From CAZGMN01 sp964645765 (GTDB lineage: Bacteria; Acidobacteriota; Aminicenantia; Aminicenantales; Aminicenantaceae): a DNA stretch of 42,076 bases. This document shows positions 24,107 through 33,497 of the stretch, in pieces; the stretch's first letter is position 1; each line of letters opens with the position of its first letter. The position numbers and the translations under genes are program-made. The notes below the pieces were generated by a model. That model had not been told where the DNA came from. It saw nothing but the letters and a program-made list of their open reading frames with translations, and did no database searches. Where the stretch lies: NCBI GenBank assembly GCA_964645765.1, contig CAZYBE010000027.1:1-42076 (forward strand), written 5' to 3'.

Positions 24107-24283
24107 CTCTGAGTTTGGCTAAAATTACCCCCAGGATCTTGTGGGAGGCCCAATCAAGACCATTTGGCCCGGTCCCGTCTTTTCGATGTGATAAGTCGGC
24201 CCATGCGTGGCGATCGCCGGCTTTTTTGGATCTTTGACCGCAGTTTGGCTATTTTCGTCTTGAGCAAAGCCTGGAGTTTTCCT
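24107..24283 (-). pseudogene. Internally deleted, frameshifted copy of the TGS GTPase gene
   Basis: Bases 24142-24283 match about 28303-28440 of the intact GTPase gene, and 24107-24140 match about 28024-28065. The roughly 240 bases between, including the Walker A serine and switch regions, are missing. Identity is about 85 percent by eye. A run of seven T in the intact gene is six here, adding a frameshift. Differences from the intact gene tend towards G and C (GCGTGGCGATCGCC). The piece cannot encode a GTPase. Confidence 0.75.
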
Positions 24284-24411
24284 CTACGGCGTGATGAAGC
24301 TGGAAGTTTGACCGGTCAACGTGCTCGTTTTCATCCCTCAGGCCGCGGCGTCGCTGCTCTGAAGCGCGGACCGTCGAGCTCGTTTCCGCCTGCCTTTTTA
24401 TGAGCCTGCCG
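24284..24411. other. GC-rich non-coding stretch
   Basis: No gene, tRNA or clear terminator is visible here. The sequence is GC-rich like the thioredoxin gene that follows it and unlike the DNA to the left, so it probably arrived with that gene. Confidence 0.4.
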
Positions 24412-26214
24412 TCATTTCAAGAGGCTCTGGATGAGAGGCCGCAGCTCCTCGTGGCGGTTAGGGCTGCCTCCGATCATAATGAATTCGATCAGGCCTTGCT
24501 TGTTGATGAGGACGTGGGTCGGGTAAGCCGAAGCCCCGTATTGCTTAACGATGGAGGAAGACGCGGCGACGATCCTGTATTTAAAAGGAGTTTTGTTGAG
24601 AAATTCGCGGAGATGGCTCTCATCGTCCAGGGCGAACCCGATGAAGACGACCTCCTCGGGCTTGAATTCCTCGACGAGCTTGTTCAAGCCAGGCATCTCC
24701 ACTTGGCACGGCGCGCATCCGATGTACCAGAAATTGAGGACCACAACTTTCCCCTTGAGGTCAGCCAGCCGCAGTGTCTCCCCGTCGAGGGCCTTGACCT
24801 CGAACCCGGGGGCAACTTTTTTATCACCGAGAGCTGCCGACGACTGTTTTTTCGTCTCTTCGGCGAGCCAGGCGTCGAACCCTTCATCGGTTTGATGTCG
24901 CTGCCGATAAATTTCCCTGAGTTCTTCATCGGCGTTTTTTGCGCCACAGCGGCTGGCCTCGAGAAAGGATTTTTCCGCTTTGTTGAAATAGCCGAGGTTT
25001 CGCCAAATCGAAGCTTCACGCATGAACAAGTCGGGCCGGTTTTCCTTCGAAAGGGCCTGGGCGGCCTTGATTTCGGCAAGCGCGGTCGAGAAATCGCCGA
25101 GTTTTTCATGGATGGCCGCAGCGGCTACGTAGGAGTCCAGCAAATAGCGTTCGGTCAAACTGCCTGTGTCGTCTCCGAACAGCCGAAGTTTGCCCGCGAC
25201 CAGCCTGTCCAGGGCCTTCGTGATGAGCTCGGCGGCAATGTTCATATCGGAGTTATTTTTAAGGAACGCCGTTACCAGGGTGCAATAGGGTTTCGGGTTG
25301 TCGGGCTCGTCCTTGATCCAGGCTTCGCAGCCGGCCCGGACGAGCTCCAAGGGGGCATCCTTTTCGTATGAAAACCATTGTAGGATATAATCGCGGAGAT
25401 TTTTCGACCTGGGGTTCCTCCGGAGGAGCTCGAGTTTCAGCTGATTGACCTCTTCCGGCCCTTCCTCCTTGAACTGTTTGGAAAATGCCTGATAATCATA
25501 TTCTATCAGCGCCTCGACCGTGTCTTCCCTGTCTGGATAGGTCTGGACCATACGCCGCAACACTTCCCGGCTTGCTTTTTCGTCGTCGAGGAAAAGGTAG
25601 CCGCAGGAAAGAGACCAGAGCAGCCCCGGAGACTCCTTGATGCCCCGCTTTTTGAGGGCCCCCATCTCCCGGCCGATGATCGCCTTCTGATCGTTTTTCT
25701 TGAAAGCACCGTCGGCTAACCACTTGCTCCGGAAAACCAGATAATTGTCGGGATAGAGTTTTCGCTCATTCTTGAAAGCCTCCAGATATCCGGTTTCGGA
25801 GTAATCCGATGCTATTTTCCATAGCCAGGCTCCTTTCGCTGGAACGCCGTCTTGCCGAAAGATCATGCTTCTAAGGACGGCGTTCTGATCCGAGCCGTCC
25901 ATCGTCATGAAAGATATGTAAATGAAGCTCGCCCCTTCGGGGATTCTGATGTTGCACTTGAACATTCCGTCCTTCGTGTCCATTTTCGCCCAGCCGTTCT
26001 TTGAGAACTCGGGAAACTTCAGCTCATAATAAATATAAATCGTGTCCCCGGGCAGAAATTTCGCACCCTTGACGGCGGGATCGTAGGTCACCGTGACGGT
26101 ATCGCCCCACTTCGGATTTTCGGGCGCGAGCTTCGCCGGACCGTCGGCCGCGGATGCCGCAAACGAGAGAATAATAACCGCCGCGAATGATATCAATAGT
26201 GATATTACTTTCAT
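24412..26214 (-). CDS. Exported TPR-thioredoxin (TlpA-like) protein
   Basis: The 600-residue protein has a signal peptide (ISLLISFAAVIILSFAASA), an N-terminal beta-rich domain (about residues 25-130, KWGDTVTVTYDP), a long helical region with TPR-like repeats (about 135-445, e.g. GYLFLDDEKASREVLRRM) and a C-terminal TlpA/ResA-type thioredoxin domain. The active site is CAPC at about residue 500 (NFWYIGCAPCQVEMPG), with the cis-proline in YPTHVLINK. Such proteins reduce or shuffle disulfides in the periplasm. ATG 26214 has AGGAGG 5 bases upstream. Base composition is clearly GC-richer than all neighbours, with a broken gene copy beside it, which suggests acquisition from a related, GC-richer genome. 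Confidence 0.85.
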   Translation of the reverse strand: MKVISLLISFAAVIILSFAASAADGPAKLAPENPKWGDTVTVTYDPAVKGAKFLPGDTIYIYYELKFPEFSKNGWAKMDTKDGMFKCNIRIPEGASFIYISFMTMDGSDQNAVLRSMIFRQDGVPAKGAWLWKIASDYSETGYLEAFKNERKLYPDNYLVFRSKWLADGAFKKNDQKAIIGREMGALKKRGIKESPGLLWSLSCGYLFLDDEKASREVLRRMVQTYPDREDTVEALIEYDYQAFSKQFKEEGPEEVNQLKLELLRRNPRSKNLRDYILQWFSYEKDAPLELVRAGCEAWIKDEPDNPKPYCTLVTAFLKNNSDMNIAAELITKALDRLVAGKLRLFGDDTGSLTERYLLDSYVAAAAIHEKLGDFSTALAEIKAAQALSKENRPDLFMREASIWRNLGYFNKAEKSFLEASRCGAKNADEELREIYRQRHQTDEGFDAWLAEETKKQSSAALGDKKVAPGFEVKALDGETLRLADLKGKVVVLNFWYIGCAPCQVEMPGLNKLVEEFKPEEVVFIGFALDDESHLREFLNKTPFKYRIVAASSSIVKQYGASAYPTHVLINKQGLIEFIMIGGSPNRHEELRPLIQSLLK

Positions 26215-26280
26215 CATTTCCTCCTTTTGATGAATCCAGGACGTTCGCAGGGAAACCGGGCCAGATCCCAATTTTATACA

Positions 26281-26487
26281 CCTAAAGGATCAAGCGGCTC
26301 CCTTGACTCATCTAATATGTAGCCGAAAGAGGACTGCTTGAATCATAGGGAATAGAAATTTCGTTTTGGGCTACAACAGCACACTTCGCATTTTTGACCG
26401 AATTTTCTCTTTCTCCCGTCATGAAAGAATGTAAGTCATGAGAGGCGTAGGTGTCAAGCTGACCTGAAAGCCGTGTTATGCCCTCCC
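26281..26487. other. Intergenic stretch between divergent genes
   Basis: No gene longer than about 60 codons with a ribosome binding site is seen. A loose GTAGCC/GGCTAC inverted pair (about 26320-26374) is the only structure. No convincing promoter for the thioredoxin gene was found. Confidence 0.4.
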
Positions 26488-26517
26488 TTGACATCTTTTT
26501 TTGTCATGATTTATAAT
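26488..26517 (+). promoter_or_regulatory. Consensus sigma-70 promoter of the beta-barrel gene
   Basis: Perfect TTGACA (26488-26493) and perfect TATAAT (26512-26517), 18 bases apart. The -35 box also forms a TGACA/TGTCA inverted repeat with the spacer. The leader is about 100 bases long before the GTG at 26628. Confidence 0.7.
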
Positions 26518-26627
26518 TCCCCACGATGATTGGATGGGCAAATGGGGACAAAGATGCTCAATCGACAAGCTCAGCCGAAAATGACATCCATTTAAAGACG
26601 TGGCAAAGTGAGTAAGGGGGTGATAGA

Positions 26628-27476
26628 GTGAAAAACAGATTAATGATCCTGTCAATGACATTAATCGCATTCTTCTTTCTAACAGGATTGACTCATGCCC
26701 AAGTATTAAGTCTAAAGTTTACCGGAAGCTTCAGCACTGTATCCATCGGAGATTATAATGATTTCGGCGAGGGCGTGGAAAAGTACATCAATGATTTCGC
26801 AGAATTGACGAGTGGGAGGACATCAGGTGAATTTAAAAGATTAAACCTAGGATTTGAGTATGGCGGCGAAATTCTGCTGAAAATATACAAAGGTTTTGAA
26901 ATCGGAGTTGGAGTTGAATACATCCAGAGAAACAGCAAAAGTGAATTTACCCTCGAAACACCTTTCTTCTGGAACCTTAATTACACAATAGAGCCGTATT
27001 TCGAGGTTATTCCAATAAAGTTGAGTGTCTATTATTTCATGCCTGCTATTTCGCCTCTGAAGCTGTTTTTAAACGCTGGGGTCGGCTATTATTTTGGAAA
27101 AATAACGAACACTTCCACGATAGGAGCTACTGACTTCTGGTCGGAAACCAATTTCGAGGTAAAAGACAGGGCCTTTGGATTTCATGGCGGCATTGGCCTG
27201 GAAATTAAACTTGCTCCCAGAGTTGTTCTGTTTCTCGAAGGTGAAGCAAGATACTGCAAGCTTAAGAGCTGGGAAGGAGAAGAAACTTATCAAGATTCTG
27301 ATGGATTAACAGATTTGAGAAAGGGAACATTATTTTACTATGAGAAAAAAGATACCGACACCGGGAATTTTTACCCCACGATTTCTATGGATATCCCGAT
27401 AGGTATTTACCCTGACCATTTCGAAGCTGACATTTCTGGGTTTTCACTGAGAACAGGAATAATAATAAAGTTCTAA
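26628..27476 (+). CDS. Outer-membrane beta-barrel-like protein
   Basis: The 282-residue protein has a signal peptide (hydrophobic residues 5-20, THAQ cleavage) and then alternating amphipathic strands rich in Gly and aromatic residues (GFEYGGEILLKI, GFEIGVGVEYIQRN, FLNAGVGYYFGKI, GFHGGIGLEIKLAP, RVVLFLEGEARY). It ends in GIIIKF with a terminal Phe, as expected for BAM-inserted barrels. About 8-10 strands fit an OmpW/OmpA-type small barrel. The cargo or role is unknown. The GTG start follows AGGGGG by 8 bases. It stands alone behind a near-perfect promoter, implying strong expression. Confidence 0.75.
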   Translation: MKNRLMILSMTLIAFFFLTGLTHAQVLSLKFTGSFSTVSIGDYNDFGEGVEKYINDFAELTSGRTSGEFKRLNLGFEYGGEILLKIYKGFEIGVGVEYIQRNSKSEFTLETPFFWNLNYTIEPYFEVIPIKLSVYYFMPAISPLKLFLNAGVGYYFGKITNTSTIGATDFWSETNFEVKDRAFGFHGGIGLEIKLAPRVVLFLEGEARYCKLKSWEGEETYQDSDGLTDLRKGTLFYYEKKDTDTGNFYPTISMDIPIGIYPDHFEADISGFSLRTGIIIKF

Positions 27477-27580
27477 AAATCAAATTAGTCACAAATCATT
27501 CAGATTTTATTTCAGTTCTTTTAAGGCTTATAAAGCAGGCGCGTCCACCCTGGTTATTAATCCTTGGCAGATAATGATTT

Positions 27581-28570
27581 TTAAATGTGAAGCTCGATGA
27601 TGTCTTCGTCCTCGAGGATATGGTCGCGATTGACCATTTGACCCTGGTATTTGTCTTTGCTCCAGATTCGGGCATATTTCAGCTTTCGGGCAAAATCCAT
27701 ATGAACGGCCTTTGCCATATCCAAGACCGATGACCCTCGCTTCAGAGTGAATGGAGCCTCGAATTCCGCCTTTTTCCCCGGAGCTTTGCTGTAAACACGG
27801 ATGATGTGGAGAAGGGAGAAGATACGCTTTTTTAAATGTTCGAGACCGTCTCCGCGGCTGGCAGAGATGGCGAGAGGATAAAACTTCGGCTCAAGAGCCT
27901 TTTTTAATCGATTGAAATTTTCCTCTGCCAGGGGAAGGTCTGACTTATTAGCCACGATTATCGCTCTTCTTAAAAAGAAAGGGCTGTCAGGAGGAATGGA
28001 TTGTTCCTCTGGAATGAGCTCGATTTTTTTCTCTTTGAGCCTGGCTAAAATAGCCTCCAGAACCTCGATTGAATCCTGGCCGGCTAAATCCAGAATAAAC
28101 AACACCCCGTCTGCGTCTTTGACCAGTTCATAATGCCAGACTTCTAGATAGTCTGGTGTGACAGGCGGGGTGTCGATGAGTTGAATCTGGATATTTTCAT
28201 ATTTCATCATCGCCGGAGCCGGGCTGCGGGTGGTGAAAGGATAATCACCGATTTCAGGATTGGCATTTGAAATTGATTTTACGAGCATTGATTTGCCTGC
28301 GTTGGGAGGTCCAATCAAAACCACTTGGCCTGAGCCCGTCTTTTCGATGTGATAAGTCGGCCCATGTGTGACGATTGTCGGCTTTTTTTGAATCTCTGAC
28401 CGCAGCTTGGCTATCTTCGTCTTGAGCAAAGCCTGGAGTTTTTCTGTTCCTTTATGCTTGGGGACGATGGAAAGGAGCTCTTCGAAAATGCTTACTTTTT
28501 CTTGAGGAGTTTTTGCGTCTTTAAGCTTTCTTTCCGCCTCAAAATACTGGGGAGGAAGGTTTGCCGGCAT
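27581..28570 (-). CDS. TGS-domain GTPase (DRG/Obg-related)
   Basis: The 329-residue protein resembles archaeal/eukaryal DRG GTPases. An N-terminal helical region (residues 1-65, with an AKLRSEIQKK helix) leads to a G domain: Walker A IGPPNAGKS (about 86-94), a switch I/II part with DYPFTTRSPAP and the DTPP G3 motif, NKSD at G4 and SASRGDG at G5. The C-terminal TGS domain (about 265-329) ends in DEDIIELHI. The family binds ribosomes or RNA. It starts 3 bases after the gyrA stop and so forms an operon with gyrB-gyrA, an unusual partner. A decayed copy lies at 24107-24283. Confidence 0.85.
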   Translation of the reverse strand: MPANLPPQYFEAERKLKDAKTPQEKVSIFEELLSIVPKHKGTEKLQALLKTKIAKLRSEIQKKPTIVTHGPTYHIEKTGSGQVVLIGPPNAGKSMLVKSISNANPEIGDYPFTTRSPAPAMMKYENIQIQLIDTPPVTPDYLEVWHYELVKDADGVLFILDLAGQDSIEVLEAILARLKEKKIELIPEEQSIPPDSPFFLRRAIIVANKSDLPLAEENFNRLKKALEPKFYPLAISASRGDGLEHLKKRIFSLLHIIRVYSKAPGKKAEFEAPFTLKRGSSVLDMAKAVHMDFARKLKYARIWSKDKYQGQMVNRDHILEDEDIIELHI

Positions 28571-28573
28571 TTG

Positions 28574-30994
28574 TCAGCTCTCTCTGACTTTTGCCAGAGA
28601 AACAACTTTATCGCCTTTCTCAAGGCCGATGACTCTCACTCCTTGAGTCGCTCTTCCAGAAGCCCTCACTTGTTCTGTCTTTATCCGGATGACTTTTCCC
28701 GTCTTAGTGATGAGCAGTAACTCTTCATCTTTAATCCCGACTATTCCAATGGCCACTCCAATTTTCGAGTTGATTTTAAGATTAATGACACCCTTTCCGC
28801 CTCTTCGACGTCTGGGATAAAAGCTAATCTCCGTCTTCTTTCCAGAACCCTTTTCACTGGCGGTGAAGATAAACTTATCATTTTCCCCGGCGACAATCAT
28901 TCCAATAATCTCATCTTTGGGGCTGAGGCGGATGGCCCTGACACCAGCGGCCTGGCGGCCCATAGCCCTGATTTCTTTTTCCTTGAACCTGATGGCTTTC
29001 CCCAATTTTGTCCCGATCAAAATATCCTTTTTTCCGTCGGTTAATTCCACTAAAAGCAGTTCATTCTTGCGCCCCAGACCGATGGCGATAATCCCACCTT
29101 TACGGATGTTCCTGAAATCGCTCAACCTCGTTTTCTTCATCTTCCCATTCGAAGTCAGCATGACGATGTAGAGGTCCTTTGAGAAATCTTTCACGGCGAC
29201 GACAGAATTGACATTCTCATCCGGGCCAAATTGAATGAGATTCCTGATGGGCTTTCCCCGGCCAGAAACACCCACGTCCGGAATCTCCAGAGCCTTCAAC
29301 CAATAGACTCGTCCTTTATTGGTGAAGAATAAAAGGTAGCTGTGGGTGGAGCAGATGAATAAGTGCTGGACAATATCCTCAGCCTTCATGCTGATTCCTC
29401 TTTTCCCTTTACCGCCGCGGCTCTGAAAATGATAATAGCTCAGAGAGGTGCGCTTGACGTATCCGGATGCGGTATAGACAACAGCGACATCCTCTTCTTT
29501 GATCAAATCTTCTGGCTTGAGCTCTGAGATGGTTTCCTCTTTGATCTCTGTTTTTCGCCCATCCTGGTATTCTTCCCTGATCTGTTTCAGCTCATCGACG
29601 ATAATCTCCAGGATCAGCTTCTCACTGGCCAGGATTCTTCTCAATTTCTGGATGGTCTTTTTTAAATCCCTGTATTCTTTTTGGATGTTCTCTCTTTCCA
29701 GTCCGGTCAATTTTTGCAGCTGCAAATCCAGGATGGCTTGAGCCTGAACCCTTGTCAGATGAAAATTGGTGATGAGCCCGTTTCTTGCCTGGTCGACTGT
29801 CCGCGAGGAACGGATAAGGCTGATGACCTTGTCCAGATGGTCGAGGGCAATGGTCAGCCCTTCGAGAATGTGGGCTCTTAATTCAGCCTTCTTCAATTCA
29901 AATCGTGTTCGGCGTCGAACAACATCCTGGCGGTGAGAAATAAAATACCTCATCATGTCGGTGAGGCTGAGTATCTTCGGCTGCTTGTCGACGATGGCCA
30001 GCATGATGATTCCGTAGGATGTCTGGAGAGCCGTATGTTTATAGAGGTTGTTCAAGATGACTTCAGGGTATTCCCCTTTTTTTATCTCGATGACAACCCG
30101 CATTCCATCGCGGTCGGACTCGTCCCTTATATCCGCAATCCCCTCTATTTTCTTTTCATTGACAAGCTGAGCGGTGCTTTCCAGAAGCTTGGCTTTATTG
30201 ACCTGGTAAGGGATTTCAGTAACGACGATTTTGTCCCTCTCATTCTTCCTCCCCCTCTCGATCATCGCCCTTGCTCTCAAGGTGATGATTCCTCTTCCTG
30301 TGCTGTAAGCTTCTTTTATTCCATCGAGACCGAAGATATATCCTCCGGTTGGAAAGTCTGGACCGGAGATAAATTTCATGATGTCTTCCAGTTTGGCTTT
30401 GGGATGTTGCATGAGGTGGATGATGCCGTCTATGACCTCGACCAGATTATGGGGCGGGATGTTGGTGGCCATGCCCACGGCTATCCCGGAGCCGCCGTTG
30501 ACGAGAAGATTGGGAAATTTAGCAGGAAGGACATCAGGCATCTGGAGGCTTCCATCATAGGTGGGAACAAAATTGACCGTATCCTTCTCGATGTCCGCCA
30601 GGAGTTCATCTGCGATCTTTTTCATTCTGACTTCGGTGTATCTCATGGCTGCCGGCGGGTCTCCGTCTATGGAGCCGAAATTACCCTGTCCGTCGACCAA
30701 GGGGTAGCGAAGGCTGAAATCCTGAGCCATCCGGACCAAAGTGTCATAGACAGCCGCCTCCCCATGGGGATGATACTTGCCGATGACGTCCCCGACGATG
30801 CGCGCGGATTTTTTGTAAGGCTTGTTCCAGGAGCTCGAAGTCTCATACATGGCATAGAGCGTGCGGCGGTGAACAGGCTTCAATCCGTCCTTGATATCCG
30901 GAATGGCCCGGCCGATGATGACGCTCATGGCGTAATCAAGGTAGGACCTCTTCATTTCTTCTTCAAGACTGACCACTGTAGACTTAGTACTCAT
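28574..30994 (-). CDS. gyrA: DNA gyrase subunit A
   Basis: The 806-residue protein is the breakage-reunion subunit of gyrase. The N-terminal winged helix and tower carry the catalytic Tyr119 in AAMRYTEVRM. The C-terminal beta-pinwheel carries a GyrA box variant (QSRGGKG), which distinguishes gyrase from ParC. The quinolone region reads HPHGEAAVYDT: the position of E. coli Ser83 is Ala, while the Asp87 position is Asp. Length is slightly under that of E. coli (875). It follows gyrB after 41 bases and is followed by the TGS GTPase after 3. Confidence 0.97.
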   Translation of the reverse strand: MSTKSTVVSLEEEMKRSYLDYAMSVIIGRAIPDIKDGLKPVHRRTLYAMYETSSSWNKPYKKSARIVGDVIGKYHPHGEAAVYDTLVRMAQDFSLRYPLVDGQGNFGSIDGDPPAAMRYTEVRMKKIADELLADIEKDTVNFVPTYDGSLQMPDVLPAKFPNLLVNGGSGIAVGMATNIPPHNLVEVIDGIIHLMQHPKAKLEDIMKFISGPDFPTGGYIFGLDGIKEAYSTGRGIITLRARAMIERGRKNERDKIVVTEIPYQVNKAKLLESTAQLVNEKKIEGIADIRDESDRDGMRVVIEIKKGEYPEVILNNLYKHTALQTSYGIIMLAIVDKQPKILSLTDMMRYFISHRQDVVRRRTRFELKKAELRAHILEGLTIALDHLDKVISLIRSSRTVDQARNGLITNFHLTRVQAQAILDLQLQKLTGLERENIQKEYRDLKKTIQKLRRILASEKLILEIIVDELKQIREEYQDGRKTEIKEETISELKPEDLIKEEDVAVVYTASGYVKRTSLSYYHFQSRGGKGKRGISMKAEDIVQHLFICSTHSYLLFFTNKGRVYWLKALEIPDVGVSGRGKPIRNLIQFGPDENVNSVVAVKDFSKDLYIVMLTSNGKMKKTRLSDFRNIRKGGIIAIGLGRKNELLLVELTDGKKDILIGTKLGKAIRFKEKEIRAMGRQAAGVRAIRLSPKDEIIGMIVAGENDKFIFTASEKGSGKKTEISFYPRRRRGGKGVINLKINSKIGVAIGIVGIKDEELLLITKTGKVIRIKTEQVRASGRATQGVRVIGLEKGDKVVSLAKVRES

Positions 30995-31035
30995 GGCTTA
31001 GACCTAAAAAATAAAATGACCCTTGATTCTTTTTC

Positions 31036-33420
31036 TTAAATATCCAGGTTCTGGGCTTCAAGAGCGTTCTTCTCGATAAAATCCCTCCTCGGCTCAACTT
31101 CCTCACCCATGAGCACAGTGAAGATGCGATCGGCTTCCACTGCGTCTCCGATAGAGACCTGAAGCAAGTATCTTATCTCTGTGTCCATGGTTGTCTCCCA
31201 GAGCTGCTGAGGGGTCATCTCGCCCAGCCCTTTGTATCTCTGGATCACTATTCCCTTTTTTCCCTTCTGGTAGAGGTAATCCAAGAGTTTTGCCTCGTTC
31301 TCAATCTTAACACTTTCGCCGTCGCCCAGAACATGGAAGGGCGGTTTGAAGTCTTTTAATTCTTTGTGGATGTCATAGAGGTGTTGATATTCGACAGACT
31401 GGATTAAGTCCAAATTGACCTTGCAGGCGACGCTCATGCCGTTAATCTGGAAATTGAGTGCTAATTCATAAAGCCCGTGCTCCTCGTCTCTGCTTAAAGT
31501 TGAAGATATTCCTTTTTCATGGAGGAGACTGCGGATCTTTTCCATTTTGCTCTTATTCTCGAGAAATTTTTCATCTTCAACCTCGTTGTCGAGAAGAATC
31601 TTGGTCAAGAAGAAAGGATAGTTTTTTCTCTCCAGGATCTGGATATAATTCTTCTTGGCGATGATGCGGGAGAGGAATTTTCTGAATTCCTCACCCTCAA
31701 TCAATCCTTTTTTCTGGCCGACTTTGAGCTGGAATTCTTCTGTGATTTTTTTGATGGTGTGCTTTTCATAGGAGCGCTCATCCCTCAAGTAGAGAACAGC
31801 TTTTCCTTTTGTAATCTTGTAAAGAGGCGGCTGGGCAATGTAGAGATAGCCTTTCTCGATAAGCTGAGGCATCTGTCGGTAGAAAAAGGTCAAGAGCAGG
31901 GTTCTGATATGGGAGCCATCGACATCAGCATCGGTCATGATGATGACTTTATGATAGCGTAATTTCTCAATGTTGAACTCTGACTGTTCGACACCTGTTC
32001 CTAAAGCCGAAACGAGGATTCCAATCTCCTCACTCTTGAGCATTTTGTCAAACCTTGCCTTTTCGACGTTGAGAATCTTCCCTCTAAGAGGCAGGACGGC
32101 CTGGAAGCGGCGATCCCGGGCTTGTTTTGCTGAGCCTCCGGCAGATTCTCCCTCGACGATGAAAATCTCGCTCTCAGCCGGGTCAGTTTCCTGGCAATCA
32201 GCCAATTTTCCAGGCAAGGATGTCGATCCCAGGAATCCCTTGCGGCGGGCAAGTTCCCTGGCTTTTCGAGCAGCTTCCCTTGCCCTGGCTGCTTCCAATA
32301 TTTTAAGAACGATTTTCTTGGCAACCGTTGGGTTTTCTTCAAAATAGGTCGAAAGCTGGTCATTAACCACGGATTCAACGATCCCTTTGACCTCGCTGTT
32401 CCCCAATTTTGTCTTTGTCTGGCCTTCAAACTGAGGATCTTTCATCTTTAAGCTCATGACAGCGCACAGCCCTTCTCTTGTATCGTCACCGGTCAGGTTC
32501 TGACTCAAATCTTTAATCAGGTTGTTGGCGTTGGCATAATTATTTATGGACCGGGTCAGAGCTGCCTTGAATCCGATGAGATGGGTCCCGCCCTCAGTCG
32601 TATTGATGCTGTTGACGAAGGTGAAGATTGTCTCAGAGTAAGTCGTATTGTACTGGAGGGCGAGTTCGAGAAAGACATCGTCTTTTGTCACCTCAAAATA
32701 GATGGGCTTGGGATTGAGAGGGGTTTTGTTCTGATTGAGGAACTGGACGAATTCCTGAATCCCACCTTTGTATTGAAATTCATGCATCTTGTCGGCTCGC
32801 TCATCCTTGAGGGTGATTTTCAACCCTCTATTCAGGAAGGAGAGCTCCCTCAACCTCTGGGTGAGAATCTCGAAATTGAAATCGACGGTATCGAAGATTT
32901 CTCTATCTGCCCTGAAGGTGACTTTTGTGCCCGTGCCCTTTGTCTTGCCTACTTTCTTTAATGGGGTTACAGGCTCGCCTCTCTTGTAAGTCTGGGTATA
33001 GACACCCCCATCCCTCTTTGTCTCCAGGTCCAGCCTTTCCGAGAGGGCATTGACCACGGAGACTCCAACGCCGTGAAGCCCTCCAGAGATATGGTAGGTT
33101 TTGGAGTCAAATTTCCCCCCAGCGTGGAGGGTGGTCATGACCACTTCTGCAGCCGGTCTTTTTTCCTTCTTGTGCATTCCAACCGGTATGCCGCGGCCGT
33201 CGTCGATGACAGTGATGCTGGAATCGACATGAATGATGACATCAATCGTTGTGCAATAGCCGGAAAGAGCCTCGTCGATGCTGTTATCAACGACTTCATA
33301 AACCAGATGATGAAGCCCCTCGGTGCTGGTGTTTCCGATATACATGGCTGGCCGCTTGCGGACAGCTTCCAGCCCCTTGAGGACTTTTATACTTGCTTCA
33401 GTATATTTTTTGTCAGCCAT
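31036..33420 (-). CDS. gyrB: DNA gyrase subunit B
   Basis: The 794-residue protein has the GHKL ATPase domain (YEVVDNSIDEA, DDGRGIPVG, GGLHGVGVSVVNALS), the transducer, and a TOPRIM domain with EGESAGGSAKQARDR and DADVDGSHIR. Between YLRDE and IQRYKGLGEM lies an insert of about 165 residues, which makes the size close to the E. coli long form. With GyrA it forms the ATP-driven supercoiling enzyme. The start ATG 33420 has a weak AAGA purine tract. A promoter lies about 75 bases upstream. Confidence 0.97.
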   Translation of the reverse strand: MADKKYTEASIKVLKGLEAVRKRPAMYIGNTSTEGLHHLVYEVVDNSIDEALSGYCTTIDVIIHVDSSITVIDDGRGIPVGMHKKEKRPAAEVVMTTLHAGGKFDSKTYHISGGLHGVGVSVVNALSERLDLETKRDGGVYTQTYKRGEPVTPLKKVGKTKGTGTKVTFRADREIFDTVDFNFEILTQRLRELSFLNRGLKITLKDERADKMHEFQYKGGIQEFVQFLNQNKTPLNPKPIYFEVTKDDVFLELALQYNTTYSETIFTFVNSINTTEGGTHLIGFKAALTRSINNYANANNLIKDLSQNLTGDDTREGLCAVMSLKMKDPQFEGQTKTKLGNSEVKGIVESVVNDQLSTYFEENPTVAKKIVLKILEAARAREAARKARELARRKGFLGSTSLPGKLADCQETDPAESEIFIVEGESAGGSAKQARDRRFQAVLPLRGKILNVEKARFDKMLKSEEIGILVSALGTGVEQSEFNIEKLRYHKVIIMTDADVDGSHIRTLLLTFFYRQMPQLIEKGYLYIAQPPLYKITKGKAVLYLRDERSYEKHTIKKITEEFQLKVGQKKGLIEGEEFRKFLSRIIAKKNYIQILERKNYPFFLTKILLDNEVEDEKFLENKSKMEKIRSLLHEKGISSTLSRDEEHGLYELALNFQINGMSVACKVNLDLIQSVEYQHLYDIHKELKDFKPPFHVLGDGESVKIENEAKLLDYLYQKGKKGIVIQRYKGLGEMTPQQLWETTMDTEIRYLLQVSIGDAVEADRIFTVLMGEEVEPRRDFIEKNALEAQNLDI

Positions 33421-33497
33421 AGTCTTAAGATCTCAGAGAAAACCGGGTTACGATGGGAGGATTTTTGTATAACCCATTGGGCATTTTTAGCTTATTA

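Noticed and set aside
24400..25371. 323-codon frame on the plus strand
   Set aside because: It is a shadow of the thioredoxin gene on the opposite strand, long only because of the high GC there; it shows no family motif.
29933..31039. 368-codon plus-strand frame
   Set aside because: It is antisense to gyrA, which is certain; no independent evidence supports it.
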